Assembly: GCF_004087835.1 (NCBI RefSeq) | Contig: NZ_CP035119.1 | Coordinates: forward strand, 124,001-188,000 | DNA: 64,000 bases | Direction: 5' to 3' | From: Halorussus pelagicus | GTDB taxonomy: Archaea; Halobacteriota; Halobacteria; Halobacteriales; Haladaptataceae | Part shown: one piece after another, positions 8,692 to 16,914 of the stretch | Position numbering within the stretch: the stretch's first letter is position 1 | Layout: every line of letters starts with the position of its first letter | Notes under the pieces: model-generated | Told to the model about the DNA's origin: nothing | The model's database searches: none | Seen by the model: the letters and a program-made list of their open reading frames with translations, nothing else | Position numbers and translations under genes: made by a program

Positions 8692-9566
8692 CGTGCCTCA
8701 CCAGAAGTCATGTCGAGATATGCGTCTTCGAGTGTCGGTTCTACACGATTTGCGTTCGGTCCTGGCGCTTGATCCGAAATAACACGGGTGTGAACGCCAT
8801 CGCTTCGACGCGTCGTTCCACTTACCAGATAGTTCCGTTTTATATCTGGGAGGTCCTCACGGGAGACGATCCACTCCCAGACATTTCCTTTAACTGCAGA
8901 AATCGCTTTTTCCGGTGTTGTATGGGTCAGTAACGCTCCACCATTCATTATGGCGATCTCACTCGCGGTTGCCTCAACGTCCGAAACGATGTGGGTAGAA
9001 AGGATGACAACAATGTCATCTGCAAGACTAGACAAGATGTTGCGGAAACGGACGCGCTCCGCGGGATCAAGTCCGACCGTCGGCTCATCAACTATTAGCA
9101 GATTCGGATCGTTAAGTAGTGCCAGTGCAATCCCGACGCGCTGTTCCATCCCACCTGAAAAATCTGATAGCTTTTGATCTCTGGTGTCGGTAAGGTTAAC
9201 TAAATCGAGGAGTTCATCGATTCGGGTTTCGGCTTGGCCTGAACGGACTCCTTTCAATGCGGCAAAATATTTGAGGAAATCCTCGGCGGTCAAATCAGGA
9301 TAAGTCCCGAAATTCTGGGGGAGATACCCCAAGTCCGAACGGACGCTCTTTGGCGACTCGGCGATGTCCGTTCCGTTCCACATGACAGTTCCCTCAGTCG
9401 GTTGGGTAATAGTTGCGAGAATCCGCATCAACGTTGACTTTCCTGCTCCGTTCGGCCCGAGCAACCCGAGTACACCGGTGGTGGTACTGAGCGTGAAATT
9501 CCGGAGCGCCCAAAGGTCACCATATCGTTTGCCGACGTTCTTGATCCGTATTTCCATCTCGGTCAT
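8688..9566 (-). CDS. ABC transporter ATP-binding protein
   Basis: A 292-residue ABC ATPase. Walker A is GPNGAGKST, the Q-loop lies in LGYLPQNFG, the signature is FSGGMEQRVGIA (a slight variant of LSGGQ), Walker B is LLIVDEP and the H-loop is STHIV. The C-terminal 80 residues form a regulatory tail with LEDAYLDM, seen in ABC-2 exporters. It is first in a two-gene operon with the permease at 7219-8691 (four-base overlap). It is transcribed divergently from a 21-codon cysteine-rich peptide gene at 9799, which suggests a dedicated exporter or resistance pump; this last point is inference from layout. Confidence 0.93.
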   Translation of the reverse strand: MTEMEIRIKNVGKRYGDLWALRNFTLSTTTGVLGLLGPNGAGKSTLMRILATITQPTEGTVMWNGTDIAESPKSVRSDLGYLPQNFGTYPDLTAEDFLKYFAALKGVRSGQAETRIDELLDLVNLTDTRDQKLSDFSGGMEQRVGIALALLNDPNLLIVDEPTVGLDPAERVRFRNILSSLADDIVVILSTHIVSDVEATASEIAIMNGGALLTHTTPEKAISAVKGNVWEWIVSREDLPDIKRNYLVSGTTRRSDGVHTRVISDQAPGPNANRVEPTLEDAYLDMTSGEAR

Positions 9567-9593
9567 ATCGCATAGTCCTACTTATACCATTAC

Positions 9594-9601
9594 AATAAAA
9601 G
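9594..9601 (-). promoter_or_regulatory. TATA-like box of the ABC operon
   Basis: On the minus strand GCTTTTATTG, centred about 30 bases upstream of the ATPase ATG at 9566, fits an archaeal TATA box giving a leaderless or nearly leaderless transcript. Confidence 0.45.
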
Positions 9602-9626
9602 CACATATTCCAAAATTTAGTAGTCG

Positions 9627-9642
9627 CGTATAATATTATACG
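9627..9642. promoter_or_regulatory. perfect 16-base palindrome, candidate operator
   Basis: CGTATAATATTATACG reads the same on both strands. It lies in the 232-base divergent region between the ABC operon and the micropeptide gene, just upstream of the ABC operon TATA box. This is where an archaeal regulator would control one or both transcripts. No regulator gene is present in the island, so one would have to act in trans. Confidence 0.45.
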
Positions 9643-9751
9643 AAGCAGCCATATATCCACATATGAATAATAATATTCAGGAACAACAGTTGGATGGAAT
9701 TATGTATTTAGTGCGAATATATAAGTAATATTTTATTCTAACGCATATAGA

Positions 9752-9759
9752 AATATTTA
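9752..9759 (+). promoter_or_regulatory. TATA-like box of the micropeptide gene
   Basis: AATATTTA lies about 26-30 bases before the TAACTGGAGG stretch, so transcription would begin around 9780-9785, just ahead of the Shine-Dalgarno at 9786. The leader would be very short but would keep the ribosome-binding site. Confidence 0.45.
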
Positions 9760-9785
9760 ACATCAGTCACTAGGTATGTGTAACT

Positions 9786-9793
9786 GGAGGTGA
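9786..9793 (+). promoter_or_regulatory. perfect Shine-Dalgarno of the micropeptide gene
   Basis: GGAGGTGA is complementary along all eight bases to the 16S rRNA 3' end encoded in this window (the same string occurs at 40087-40094 on the plus strand, the complement of 16S). It sits five bases before ATG 9799. Such a strong site is unusual in haloarchaea, where most genes are leaderless or have weak sites, and it is the main reason to believe the tiny gene. Confidence 0.75.
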
Positions 9794-9798
9794 ACTCG

Positions 9799-9864
9799 AT
9801 GATTGACCTGAAGCCTCAGGGCAACTGTAAGAATTGCACGAGCTTCTGCTTCTGCCCCTTCTAA
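9799..9864 (+). CDS. 21-residue cysteine-rich micropeptide (candidate modified or exported peptide)
   Basis: A 22-codon frame with ATG at 9799 and TAA at 9862. The peptide starts MIDLKPQGN and ends CKNCTSFCFCPF: four cysteines at positions 10, 13, 17 and 19 in a C-terminal block rich in Phe, Ser and Thr, after a short leader-like N-terminus. The spacing C-x2-C-x3-C-x-C does not match the paired CPxCG zinc-finger micropeptides known from haloarchaea. A TATA-like box, a perfect Shine-Dalgarno and a T-rich tract after the stop frame it as a stand-alone transcript. An ABC exporter operon diverges from it and a small membrane protein follows. A ribosomally made antimicrobial or signalling peptide is possible. 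No maturation enzyme (radical SAM, LanM, YcaO) is nearby; a metal-binding peptide is the alternative. Confidence 0.7.
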   Translation: MIDLKPQGNCKNCTSFCFCPF

Positions 9865-9897
9865 GTGGGTAGACAGAGAAATAGTATCGGCTATCAG

Positions 9898-9913
9898 TTC
9901 CTTTTTGTTTTTG
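9898..9913 (+). terminator. T-rich terminator after the micropeptide gene
   Basis: TTCCTTTTTGTTTTTG lies 34 bases past the stop codon. Oligo-T tracts without a strong hairpin are typical archaeal terminators. Confidence 0.5.
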
Positions 9914-9954
9914 ACAGTAGTGATCTACAGCCAATTCATACACTTGCATCCTAA

Positions 9955-9974
9955 CTTAAATGTAAATATTTAAG
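9955..9974 (+). promoter_or_regulatory. inverted repeat and TATA region before the 128-residue membrane protein gene
   Basis: CTTAAAT and ATTTAAG form seven-base arms with a six-base spacer. A TATA-rich stretch (TATTTTATATATA, 9981-9993) and GAGGT lie between it and ATG 9999. The gene therefore seems to have its own promoter, possibly operator-controlled. Confidence 0.35.
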
Positions 9975-9998
9975 TATAGATATTTTATATATAGAGGT

Positions 9999-10385
9999 AT
10001 GAAGTACAAAATCAGAGAAACGCTGTTTGGCCGTTCCCGTACAGTGTCGCGTAACCATGCTAGTCTCGCAGCTATCTTATTTATCGGTATAGTTGCGATT
10101 TTTGAGTTAGCTCCTAATCTGAAGTTCCAACAGTGGTTCGCGTACATTTTGTTCGGGATCATGGGTTTTACGGCCTTGATCAATGCATATCGAAATAGTG
10201 GAGTCGTGATTAGTATTATTCTCGCCGGGTCAATTCCACTCGGTGCTTTTACCCTTGCGGCCGTGACCAAACAACCGCCCACAGATGTGCTACTCAGTGA
10301 GTTTGTGCGGGCGCTCTTTCTGGGGATTATTATCGCGCTTCCGGCACATCTCGTCGGTGCGGGTCTAGGGTACGTAAGTGGTTAA
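9999..10385 (+). CDS. small four-helix membrane protein of unknown function
   Basis: A 128-residue protein with a basic N-terminus (MKYKIRETLFGRSRT) and four hydrophobic segments at about 25-43, 45-66, 71-92 and 103-126, so both ends are probably cytoplasmic. It has no cysteines or recognised motif. GAGGT directly precedes ATG 9999. Codon use is A/T-rich, like the rest of the island. It is encoded 134 bases after the cysteine-rich micropeptide gene and in the same direction, across a T-rich tract. In peptide-antibiotic loci, small polytopic proteins of this size often act as immunity proteins; that is inference from position only. Confidence 0.6.
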   Translation: MKYKIRETLFGRSRTVSRNHASLAAILFIGIVAIFELAPNLKFQQWFAYILFGIMGFTALINAYRNSGVVISIILAGSIPLGAFTLAAVTKQPPTDVLLSEFVRALFLGIIIALPAHLVGAGLGYVSG

Positions 10386-10571
10386 TATTATGTTAAATAT
10401 ATTATTTTAGTAGTCCAACAATATACGGATTGGAACTTCCAGTAGAGGACACAACCAGCGCGCCAAGGGAGGAGTTTCACGACGAACAGACGATACGATA
10501 GCCACCCTCAGACAAAGGCAACAAAGTGGTAGAAGAATGTCTTATATCTTATCTTGAGATTGGAACTATCG

Positions 10572-11027
10572 TCAGTCGCCGAACTCCGATTCGGTCACGC
10601 GCACCACTACGGTATCCTCGACGTCTCGGAGGTCGTAGCTCGGAATCTCGCCGTCTTGGCGGGTTAGATACATCGGTTCCACGAGGTCGCTCTCAGCGGT
10701 CAGTCCGTAGACCTTGAGATACTCGTCGGTCTCCGCGGGGTCGATTGCGCCGTCGCGGACCGCCTCGGCGAGGCTTCGGGAGAGCCATTCGGTCTCACTG
10801 ACGCTCGGTTCGAGGACGAGGGCGTCGTCGGTGAAGCGGACGAGATACCAGTTCAGGTCGTTGAGGAGCGCGACGGCCGACCCGAGGCTGATGGTGTCCA
10901 GCGTCAGGGAGTTTTGGTACTGCTCCCGGAGGTCGTAGGTCGAGAGCGCCTCGCGGGCGGTCTCCCGCGAGACGAGTTCCGTGCGGAGGTCCACGCTCTC
11001 GGACCCGACGAGACAGACCTGAGTCAC
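10572..11027 (-). CDS. DUF5804-like haloarchaeal protein
   Basis: A 151-residue soluble protein. I chose the GTG at 11027, which gives a start of MTQVCLVGSESVDLRTELVS. The longer open frame would run into the thiI gene and its extra residues look non-coding. The pattern RETAREALSTYDLREQYQNS followed by LGSAVALLNDLNWYLVRF matches what I recall of DUF5804, a haloarchaeal family of unknown role. No membrane helix or catalytic motif is seen. It lies 40 bases downstream of thiI on the same strand, so the two may be co-transcribed. Confidence 0.7.
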   Translation of the reverse strand: MTQVCLVGSESVDLRTELVSRETAREALSTYDLREQYQNSLTLDTISLGSAVALLNDLNWYLVRFTDDALVLEPSVSETEWLSRSLAEAVRDGAIDPAETDEYLKVYGLTAESDLVEPMYLTRQDGEIPSYDLRDVEDTVVVRVTESEFGD

Positions 11028-11067
11028 ACCTCGTGGATGGCACCTACGGAGTAAAGCGATTTCGTTC

Positions 11068-12255
11068 TCAGATATCCACGACCGTCGCGTTTCGGGCGGC
11101 GTCCTCGGCACGCGCCATGAGGTCGTCGGGTTCGGCGTTCTCCGCGATTTCGAGCGTCGCGTTCGTCTCGGGGTAGTCGGGCGCGATGCGGTTGCACCCC
11201 GCCGGAATCGTCGAGTCGCGGAACGTGCCGATGGCCCGAGCGCGCTCGGTAATCTGGGACTTGTCCATCGTCAACAGTGGGCGGTGAATCGGGAGATCGG
11301 TGGCCTGACTCGTCGCGCCCAGATTTCGGGCGGTCTGAGATGATTTCTGGCCGATGGCTTCGCCGGTCACGATGCCCGAGGAGTTCGTCTCGCGGGCGAC
11401 GTGTTCGGCGACGCGGTACATGAACCGCCGATAGACCAGCATTCTGGCCGGGCCGACCTCTTCGGCGAGCAGGTCCATCACCTCGCCCGCGGGAATTTTC
11501 CGAACGTTCATGTCGAAGTTAGGCGCGTAGTCGGCGAGTCGCCGGACCGTCTCCATCGCGCGGGCCTCGTGGTCCGAGCCGCCGTAGTCGCCGAGTTCGA
11601 GATAGACCGGGACGATTGGTGCCCCGCGTTTCATGACCTCCCACGCCGCCACCGGCGAGTCGATGCCGCCGCTCACGAGCGCGACGACCGACGCTTGGCT
11701 TCCGAGGGGAAGCCCGCCGGGACCGGACCGCTCGTGGGTGTAGACGAACGCCTCGTCTTTCCGGCACTCCACGGAGAACGTCGTGTCGGGGGAGGTCAGG
11801 TCCACCTCGGGGTCGTCCAGCGCGTCGAACACCGCCGCGCCGCCCTCTCGCTCCAAGTCCTCGCTCGTAAACGGGTGGGCATCGGCGTTGCCCGCGCGTC
11901 GGGCGCGCACCGCGAAGGTGTCGCCGACCGCATCGGCGTTGGCGTTCGCGTCGGCGGTCCGGGCCAGCGCGTCCACGATGGGTCCCTTCTCGGGCGGGAC
12001 GATTGCGGCCGGACTCGCCGAGCGCACGCCGAACGTGTCGGCCGCGGCGTCGGTCGCGGCGTCGATTTCGTCGGGGTCGGCGTGGAGGAGGATACGCGAC
12101 CAGCGGCGCTCGACCGTGGCGTCGATGCCTCGGTCGCGGACGATTGCTTCGATGTTGTCCCGGAGCCGTCGCTCCATCTCGGTTTGGACCTTCCCGCTCT
12201 TGACGCCGACATCGGCGTGGCGGACGAGGACGGTGTCGGCTCCCGGTTGTCGCAT
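11068..12255 (-). CDS. thiI: tRNA 4-thiouridine sulfurtransferase ThiI
   Basis: A 395-residue protein with a ferredoxin-like/THUMP N-terminal region (about 1-165) and a PP-loop ATP pyrophosphatase domain starting at SGGIDSPVAAW (about 192). THUMP binds tRNA and the PP-loop adenylates U8 before sulfur insertion. It has no C-terminal rhodanese domain, as in other archaeal ThiI proteins, so the sulfur carrier must be separate. The CNRIAPDYPETNATL segment near the C-terminus is typical of archaeal forms. The start MRQPGADTVLVRHADVGVKSG matches the family. A thioredoxin and a cysteine synthase gene lie 4-6 kb away, but no operon link is seen. Confidence 0.93.
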   Translation of the reverse strand: MRQPGADTVLVRHADVGVKSGKVQTEMERRLRDNIEAIVRDRGIDATVERRWSRILLHADPDEIDAATDAAADTFGVRSASPAAIVPPEKGPIVDALARTADANANADAVGDTFAVRARRAGNADAHPFTSEDLEREGGAAVFDALDDPEVDLTSPDTTFSVECRKDEAFVYTHERSGPGGLPLGSQASVVALVSGGIDSPVAAWEVMKRGAPIVPVYLELGDYGGSDHEARAMETVRRLADYAPNFDMNVRKIPAGEVMDLLAEEVGPARMLVYRRFMYRVAEHVARETNSSGIVTGEAIGQKSSQTARNLGATSQATDLPIHRPLLTMDKSQITERARAIGTFRDSTIPAGCNRIAPDYPETNATLEIAENAEPDDLMARAEDAARNATVVDI

Positions 12256-12481
12256 GGACGGGCGTAGACACGAGGCGGATAAACGGGCTTCGATTACGAG
12301 GCGGGAAAACTGCCGAGCGAAGCGAGGCAGGCAAACCGCCTCGAAATAGCGACCGGAAAACCGTCTCCGCTGGAGGCAGGTAACCCCCCGAAACGCCGCA
12401 CCGACGGAACGTTCGAGTCGGAGGTCTCGGCGCAGTTCGGGGTCAGAGAGTCGAAGGAGAGTCCGCGCGCGAGAAGACCGC

Positions 12482-13693
12482 TCAGAACGTCGAGAGTTCG
12501 CCGTCGATGACGCGCTCGGTGATGGAGGTCACGTCGGCGAGTTCGGCGTCGATGATTTCGGTCACGTCGTCCTCGATGTCCGCGATGGTCACGCCCTCCT
12601 CGGTGACGACTTCCGCGTCGGCGACGTGGGGTTGGTCGATTGGTCGCCCGATTTGGGACAGCAGGCGAATCCGGAGGTCACGGATGCCGTCCACTTCGGC
12701 GACGACCGACTCGGCGATTTCGGTGCCCAGCAGGTTGTAAATCTTTCCGATGTGGTTGACGGGGTTCTTCCCGGAGGTCGCCTCCATCGACATCGAGCGG
12801 TTGGGCGTGATGAGACCGTTCGAGCGGTTGCCGCGGCCCACGGAGCCGTCGTCGCCCATCTCGGCGCTGGTGCCTGTGGTCGTGAGATAGACGCTTTCCT
12901 CGTCGTCGCCGTCGCCGTCAGCGGTGTTGACGTAGACGCTCACGTCGCGGTCGGTGTACTCGTCGGCCACGTCGCGGACGAACTCCCGGACCGTCTCGAC
13001 CGTGTCGTCGTAGTCGGCGCGGTCCTCGACGTACTTGTCTATCATCGCGGCGGCGACGGTGATGTCGATGGCGTCGCCCTCGCGCTTGCCCATGAGTTTG
13101 ATGTCCTGTCCCAAGGCGGGGTGGTCGTCGCCGAACTCGCCGTTGAGGCGTCGCTCGGCGTTCAGGACTATCTGTTCGGTCTCGGTCAGGGGCGCGTGGC
13201 CGACGCCGAAACTCGTGTCGTTGGCCATCGGCACCGTGACGCCCTCCTCACCGAAGACCTCCTTCAAATCGCCGCTGCCCTCGCCCAACTTCACGTCCAC
13301 GATGATGTCGGTGCCGAGGTCCAGTTCTGGGAAGTGCTCGCCGAGGTAGTCGCGGGCCGCTTCGAGCGCGATGGTCTCGGTCGGGATGGTCTGGTCGCCG
13401 TACTCCTTGGTCGCGCGCCCGACGATGAGCAGGTAGATGGGTTCGATCATCTCGCCGCCGCCGAATTGAGGGTTCGAGCGCCCGGCGACGAGTTGTGTCT
13501 CGTCGGTGTTGTAGTGAAGGACCTTCCCTACGCGGTCGAGGTAGGCGTTAGCCAGCGCTTGGGAGACGCGCTCGGCGATGCCGTCGCTGATGGAGTCGGG
13601 GTGGCCTAACCCTTTTCGCTCGACGATCTCTATCTCTTGGTCTTCGACTGCGGGGCGGTCGATGGGTTCGACTTGGATATTTCGGTCGGTCAT
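12482..13693 (-). CDS. mat: S-adenosylmethionine synthetase, archaeal type
   Basis: A 403-residue protein, full length for the archaeal AdoMet synthetase family, which is only distantly related to bacterial MetK. It makes AdoMet from methionine and ATP. Diagnostic stretches include [18 protein letters not shown] near residue 26, [11 protein letters not shown] near 62, and [20 protein letters not shown] near 285-305. ATG 13693 gives [12 protein letters not shown]. It stands alone, with 226- and 274-base flanks that look non-coding; the closest upstream gene on this strand is the CYTH protein. Confidence 0.95.
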   Translation of the reverse strand: MTDRNIQVEPIDRPAVEDQEIEIVERKGLGHPDSISDGIAERVSQALANAYLDRVGKVLHYNTDETQLVAGRSNPQFGGGEMIEPIYLLIVGRATKEYGDQTIPTETIALEAARDYLGEHFPELDLGTDIIVDVKLGEGSGDLKEVFGEEGVTVPMANDTSFGVGHAPLTETEQIVLNAERRLNGEFGDDHPALGQDIKLMGKREGDAIDITVAAAMIDKYVEDRADYDDTVETVREFVRDVADEYTDRDVSVYVNTADGDGDDEESVYLTTTGTSAEMGDDGSVGRGNRSNGLITPNRSMSMEATSGKNPVNHIGKIYNLLGTEIAESVVAEVDGIRDLRIRLLSQIGRPIDQPHVADAEVVTEEGVTIADIEDDVTEIIDAELADVTSITERVIDGELSTF

Positions 13694-13967
13694 TACCCCA
13701 ACGTATCCGGCCGCGGATTCTATAACTTGCGAAAAGAAAACGCCGGGTCGGGATTACCCGAGGTTATCCGACGCTTCGGCGGGCGTTCCCCTTATTTCGG
13801 GACGATGGCCCAGAGTCGTCGGAACGCGCCCGATACCGCGTTCGGTAAAAATTGCCGAGCGCGTTCCGGTCCTCGGCGCGCGCTGTCGGCGGCGTCGTCA
13901 TCGCCATCGCCGTCATCGCCGTTGGCACCGTCGCCGAACTGGAAGATAGAACTGCCCGAAAGCGCCG

Positions 13968-14519
13968 CTACACTTCCTCGTCGCCGAGCAGAAGCCCGAG
14001 ATACGACGTGCGAATCTGGTCGTCCGGGTCGAGACCGAGGTCGCTCAAGACCTCAAAGGCCGCCTCGCGGGCCGCCTCAACCGACGCCTCGTCCTCGACT
14101 TCGGTCTCGACCTCCACGAACTCGCCCAATCCCTCCACCGTGTCGAGGGTGACGGTGTAGCCGTCGAACGCGAACCGCTCGCGCTCCTTCCGGACGGTCG
14201 CGGCGGGGTCGAACCCGAGCGCCGAGAGGATGTCGCCCGCGGCCTCGCCCTCCGCGACCTCGGTCTCGACCTCGCGGCGCGTCTTCGACTCGGTCTCCAC
14301 GAGCGGTCCCTTGTAGGTGAGTTCCGCGAACGAGTCGGCGTCGGCGGGACTCTCGCGGCGAATCCGCAGGGCTTCGTCCGTCTCGACGAACTCCCGGTGG
14401 GGCGCGTCGTAGTAGGTGTCTTCCTGTTCGACCGCGTTCACCTTCTCAGCCCCGCGCTCGGCGAGGCGCTCGCGGACGGTCGCGTGGTCGGCGCGGACCT
14501 TCACTTCGACCTCGTACAT
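13968..14519 (-). CDS. cyaB: class IV adenylyl cyclase/thiamine-triphosphatase-like CYTH protein (CyaB type)
   Basis: A 183-residue CYTH-fold protein. ATG 14519 gives MYEVEVKVRADH, in which the EVEVK strand is the ExExK metal/triphosphate motif of the family; the upstream in-frame extension is unconserved. LRIRRES, AELTYKGP and TVTLDTVEGLGEFVEVETEV supply the alternating basic and acidic strands of the triphosphate tunnel. Archaeal CyaB proteins are annotated as cyclases, but many are thought to hydrolyse or bind triphosphates, so the substrate is uncertain. The C-terminal helix (DDQIRTSYLGLL) is also family-typical. Confidence 0.88.
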   Translation of the reverse strand: MYEVEVKVRADHATVRERLAERGAEKVNAVEQEDTYYDAPHREFVETDEALRIRRESPADADSFAELTYKGPLVETESKTRREVETEVAEGEAAGDILSALGFDPAATVRKERERFAFDGYTVTLDTVEGLGEFVEVETEVEDEASVEAAREAAFEVLSDLGLDPDDQIRTSYLGLLLGDEEV

Positions 14520-14665
14520 GACCGGTGGTTCGGTTCGGCGGCGTTTCGGGGTTGCGCTTTCGGCGGGGTTCCGAGATTGCACGTTCGGCGGCGCGTCGCC
14601 CCGCGGTCGGCTCGCTCGGCTCGTCTCGACGAACCTTTATTACAACGGGCTGATGATTAGGCGTC

Positions 14666-15601
14666 ATGGCTACCTCCGACTCGAACGTGCGCTTCGACGG
14701 CGCGGGCCGTCCGCTGGCGACGGAGTTCGCGCTCGTCGTCGCCGCGACGGTCGGATTCGCGCTCGTCGTTCGAACCGTCGCGGCCGCGTCGTCTCGACTC
14801 GGAGACCTCGTTGCGTTGCCCGACAGTCTGCTGATCGATGGACTTCTCCACGGCACCGCGCTACTCGCCGGTCTCGGTCTCCTCGTCGGCGCGTACGCGA
14901 CGTGGCGCGACATCGAGGTCGGTCTGCGCCCGCCGACCCGTGAGGACCTTCCGGCGGCCTTCGGGGCGCTCGCGGGTCCCGCACTTCTCGTCGGTCTCAC
15001 CGCGCTGGTCGCCGACGCGACCGGCCCGGCGTACAGTTCGCTGGCGAAGACGAGTTACGCTCCGAACGCCGCGCTCGGTCCCGTTCTCGCCGTCGCCGGA
15101 CTGGGCCTGTTCGTCGGAGTGCCGAGCTATCTCCTGCTCTGTCAGGTCCTCGTGCAGGGGAGTTTCGACCGCGCCGTCGGCGGCGACGCTGCCGCGGCGC
15201 TGACGACGGTGACGACCGCGTTCCTCTTGGTGGGGACCGACGGCGGGGGCGGCCTGTCGCCGTTCCCCGCCCGCGGGCGACTCGCTGGTACGGTACTGTT
15301 CGCTCTTGCGGGTGGAATCGCACTCTACGCGGCCGACCGCGCCAAGCGTCGGTGGGTCCGATACCTCGCGGCGGTGCCCGCGCTGGCGCTCGTCGGTGTG
15401 ACCCTTTTCTCGGCGCTCGCCGCGGTCGGGTCGCTCGCTGGCGCGCTGTTCGCGGGCACCCAAATAGCGGTCCTCGCGCTCGCGGCCGTGACCTACGAAC
15501 GGACCGACTCGCTGGTGGTGCCCGCGCTCGCGTACCTCAGCCTCTCGCTGGCCCACTCGGCGGCCGTCTTCGCCGCGGAGACAGGAGCGATGGGACTGTA
15601 G
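14666..15601 (+). CDS. polytopic membrane protein (possible degenerate CPBP-type)
   Basis: A 311-residue protein with about eight hydrophobic segments and short polar loops. ATG 14666 follows CTTTATTACAAC around 14634-14645, a TATA box giving a short leader. The organisation (a pair of helices, then a longer loop with RPPTREDLPAAFGALAG) recalls haloarchaeal CPBP/CAAX-protease-like membrane proteins, but I do not see the paired EExxxR and HxxxN motifs, so it is either degenerate or a different family. Role unknown. It diverges from cyaB with a 146-base gap. Confidence 0.6.
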   Translation: MATSDSNVRFDGAGRPLATEFALVVAATVGFALVVRTVAAASSRLGDLVALPDSLLIDGLLHGTALLAGLGLLVGAYATWRDIEVGLRPPTREDLPAAFGALAGPALLVGLTALVADATGPAYSSLAKTSYAPNAALGPVLAVAGLGLFVGVPSYLLLCQVLVQGSFDRAVGGDAAAALTTVTTAFLLVGTDGGGGLSPFPARGRLAGTVLFALAGGIALYAADRAKRRWVRYLAAVPALALVGVTLFSALAAVGSLAGALFAGTQIAVLALAAVTYERTDSLVVPALAYLSLSLAHSAAVFAAETGAMGL

Positions 15602-15671
15602 GGCACGAGATGAGAGCGACGAGGCTGTCGCGCGAGACGAGAACTACCGGGACGACGAAATCGCGTCGGGA

Positions 15672-16745
15672 CTACTCCAACTGAACCGCGCGCTGTTGGT
15701 CGTGAGAGCGATAGATGGCGTCGATGACGCGCTGGACCTCCAGCGCCTGCTCGACGGTGTTCCGAGTCGGGGTCACGCCGTCTCGGACCGCCTCGAAGAA
15801 GGCGCGCTGTTCGGCCTTGTGAGGGTCCTCGTGGCGGGTCTGGATGTCGGAGTCCGAGAAATGGTCGGTCCCCTGCTGACCCGTCTCGTGGAGGGTGAGG
15901 GTGTCGTTTCCCCTGTCGAAGGTCGCGCCCGCCTCGGTCCCGCGGACGATGTACTCTTCGTTGGGCGAGCGGTTGGCGGCCCACGCGACTTCCAGCGCGA
16001 TGGTCTTGCCCCCCTCACAGCGAATGAACGCGCTCACCGAGTCGTCAACCGAGAACTCCCCGGAGTTGGTGTCCTCGCCCCACATTTCGAGGTAGGCGTA
16101 GTCGTCTCGGTCGCCGAACTGCGAGCGAATCGTCCCCGATACCTCCTCGACCGTCGGGAAGTCGTGGAAGTGCAGCGAGAGGTCGATGGCGTGGACGCCG
16201 ATGTCGATGAGCGCGCCGCCGCCCGCGATATCGCTGTTGGTGAACCACGACCCGCGGCCCGGAATCCCGCGCCGCCGGATGAAGTTAGCCTCGACGTGGC
16301 GCGTCCGGCCGAACCGACCCTCTTCCTGATACGCCTTCACGACCTCGATGGGGTTCCGAAAGCGGTTGTGGAATCCGACCATGCAGAACCCCTCGGCGTT
16401 GGTGGCCGCCTCGGCGATTCGCTCGGCGCTCTCCAGCGAGTGGGCCAGCGGCTTTTCGAGCAGTACGTCGAGACCGCTCCGGAGCGCCTCGACGGCGTAC
16501 TCCTCGTGGAACTTGTTGGGCGTCGTGACGACGACTGCGTCCACGTCCGCACCGTAGAGGTCCTCGTAGCTCTCGAACGATTCGACGCCGTACTTCTCGG
16601 CGAAGCGCGCCCGCGCGTCCGGGTTGATATCGACGCCGCCGACGATGGCGACCCCGTCTAACTCCGCGATGCGGTCGGCGTGGTAGTGACCGATGTTCCC
16701 CAAGCCGACGAATCCGACTCGGACTGGCTCAGTCATACGAGACAT
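15672..16745 (-). CDS. Gfo/Idh/MocA family sugar oxidoreductase
   Basis: A 357-residue NAD(P)-dependent dehydrogenase. Residues 8-25 (VRVGFVGLGNIG) form the Rossmann nucleotide loop, VTTPNKFHEEYAVEAL leads to EKPL with the catalytic lysine (about 98), and GGGALIDIGVHAIDL (about 177-191) carries the conserved Asp and His of the active site. The second half is the alpha/beta substrate domain. It probably oxidises a sugar, inositol or sugar acid; the substrate cannot be read. ATG 16745 or the in-frame ATG at 16736 (MTEPVRV) could be the start. It is transcribed toward the membrane protein gene and has no obvious operon partner. Confidence 0.9.
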   Translation of the reverse strand: MSRMTEPVRVGFVGLGNIGHYHADRIAELDGVAIVGGVDINPDARARFAEKYGVESFESYEDLYGADVDAVVVTTPNKFHEEYAVEALRSGLDVLLEKPLAHSLESAERIAEAATNAEGFCMVGFHNRFRNPIEVVKAYQEEGRFGRTRHVEANFIRRRGIPGRGSWFTNSDIAGGGALIDIGVHAIDLSLHFHDFPTVEEVSGTIRSQFGDRDDYAYLEMWGEDTNSGEFSVDDSVSAFIRCEGGKTIALEVAWAANRSPNEEYIVRGTEAGATFDRGNDTLTLHETGQQGTDHFSDSDIQTRHEDPHKAEQRAFFEAVRDGVTPTRNTVEQALEVQRVIDAIYRSHDQQRAVQLE

Positions 16746-16914
16746 AGTTACTAGTCGTAGGCAACCGTGAGCCGTTGTTAGGTGTTTCTGTTCGGCTGTC
16801 TGTCATTAATCGGGAAGGTCGCAATTTCGGATACATCAGGACTAAACGCATTAGGATTCGCTCGTCCATCTCCCAGCAGTACAACTGCCGTTCGGTCTCC
16901 TCGCGTTCGGTTCG

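Noticed and set aside
11401-12267. Plus-strand open frame opposite thiI
   Set aside because: High-G+C antisense frame; its translation is valine/arginine-rich with no motif, while the thiI strand has PP-loop and THUMP sequences.
12626-13609. Plus-strand open frame opposite the AdoMet synthetase gene
   Set aside because: Same antisense effect; the opposite strand encodes a full-length enzyme.
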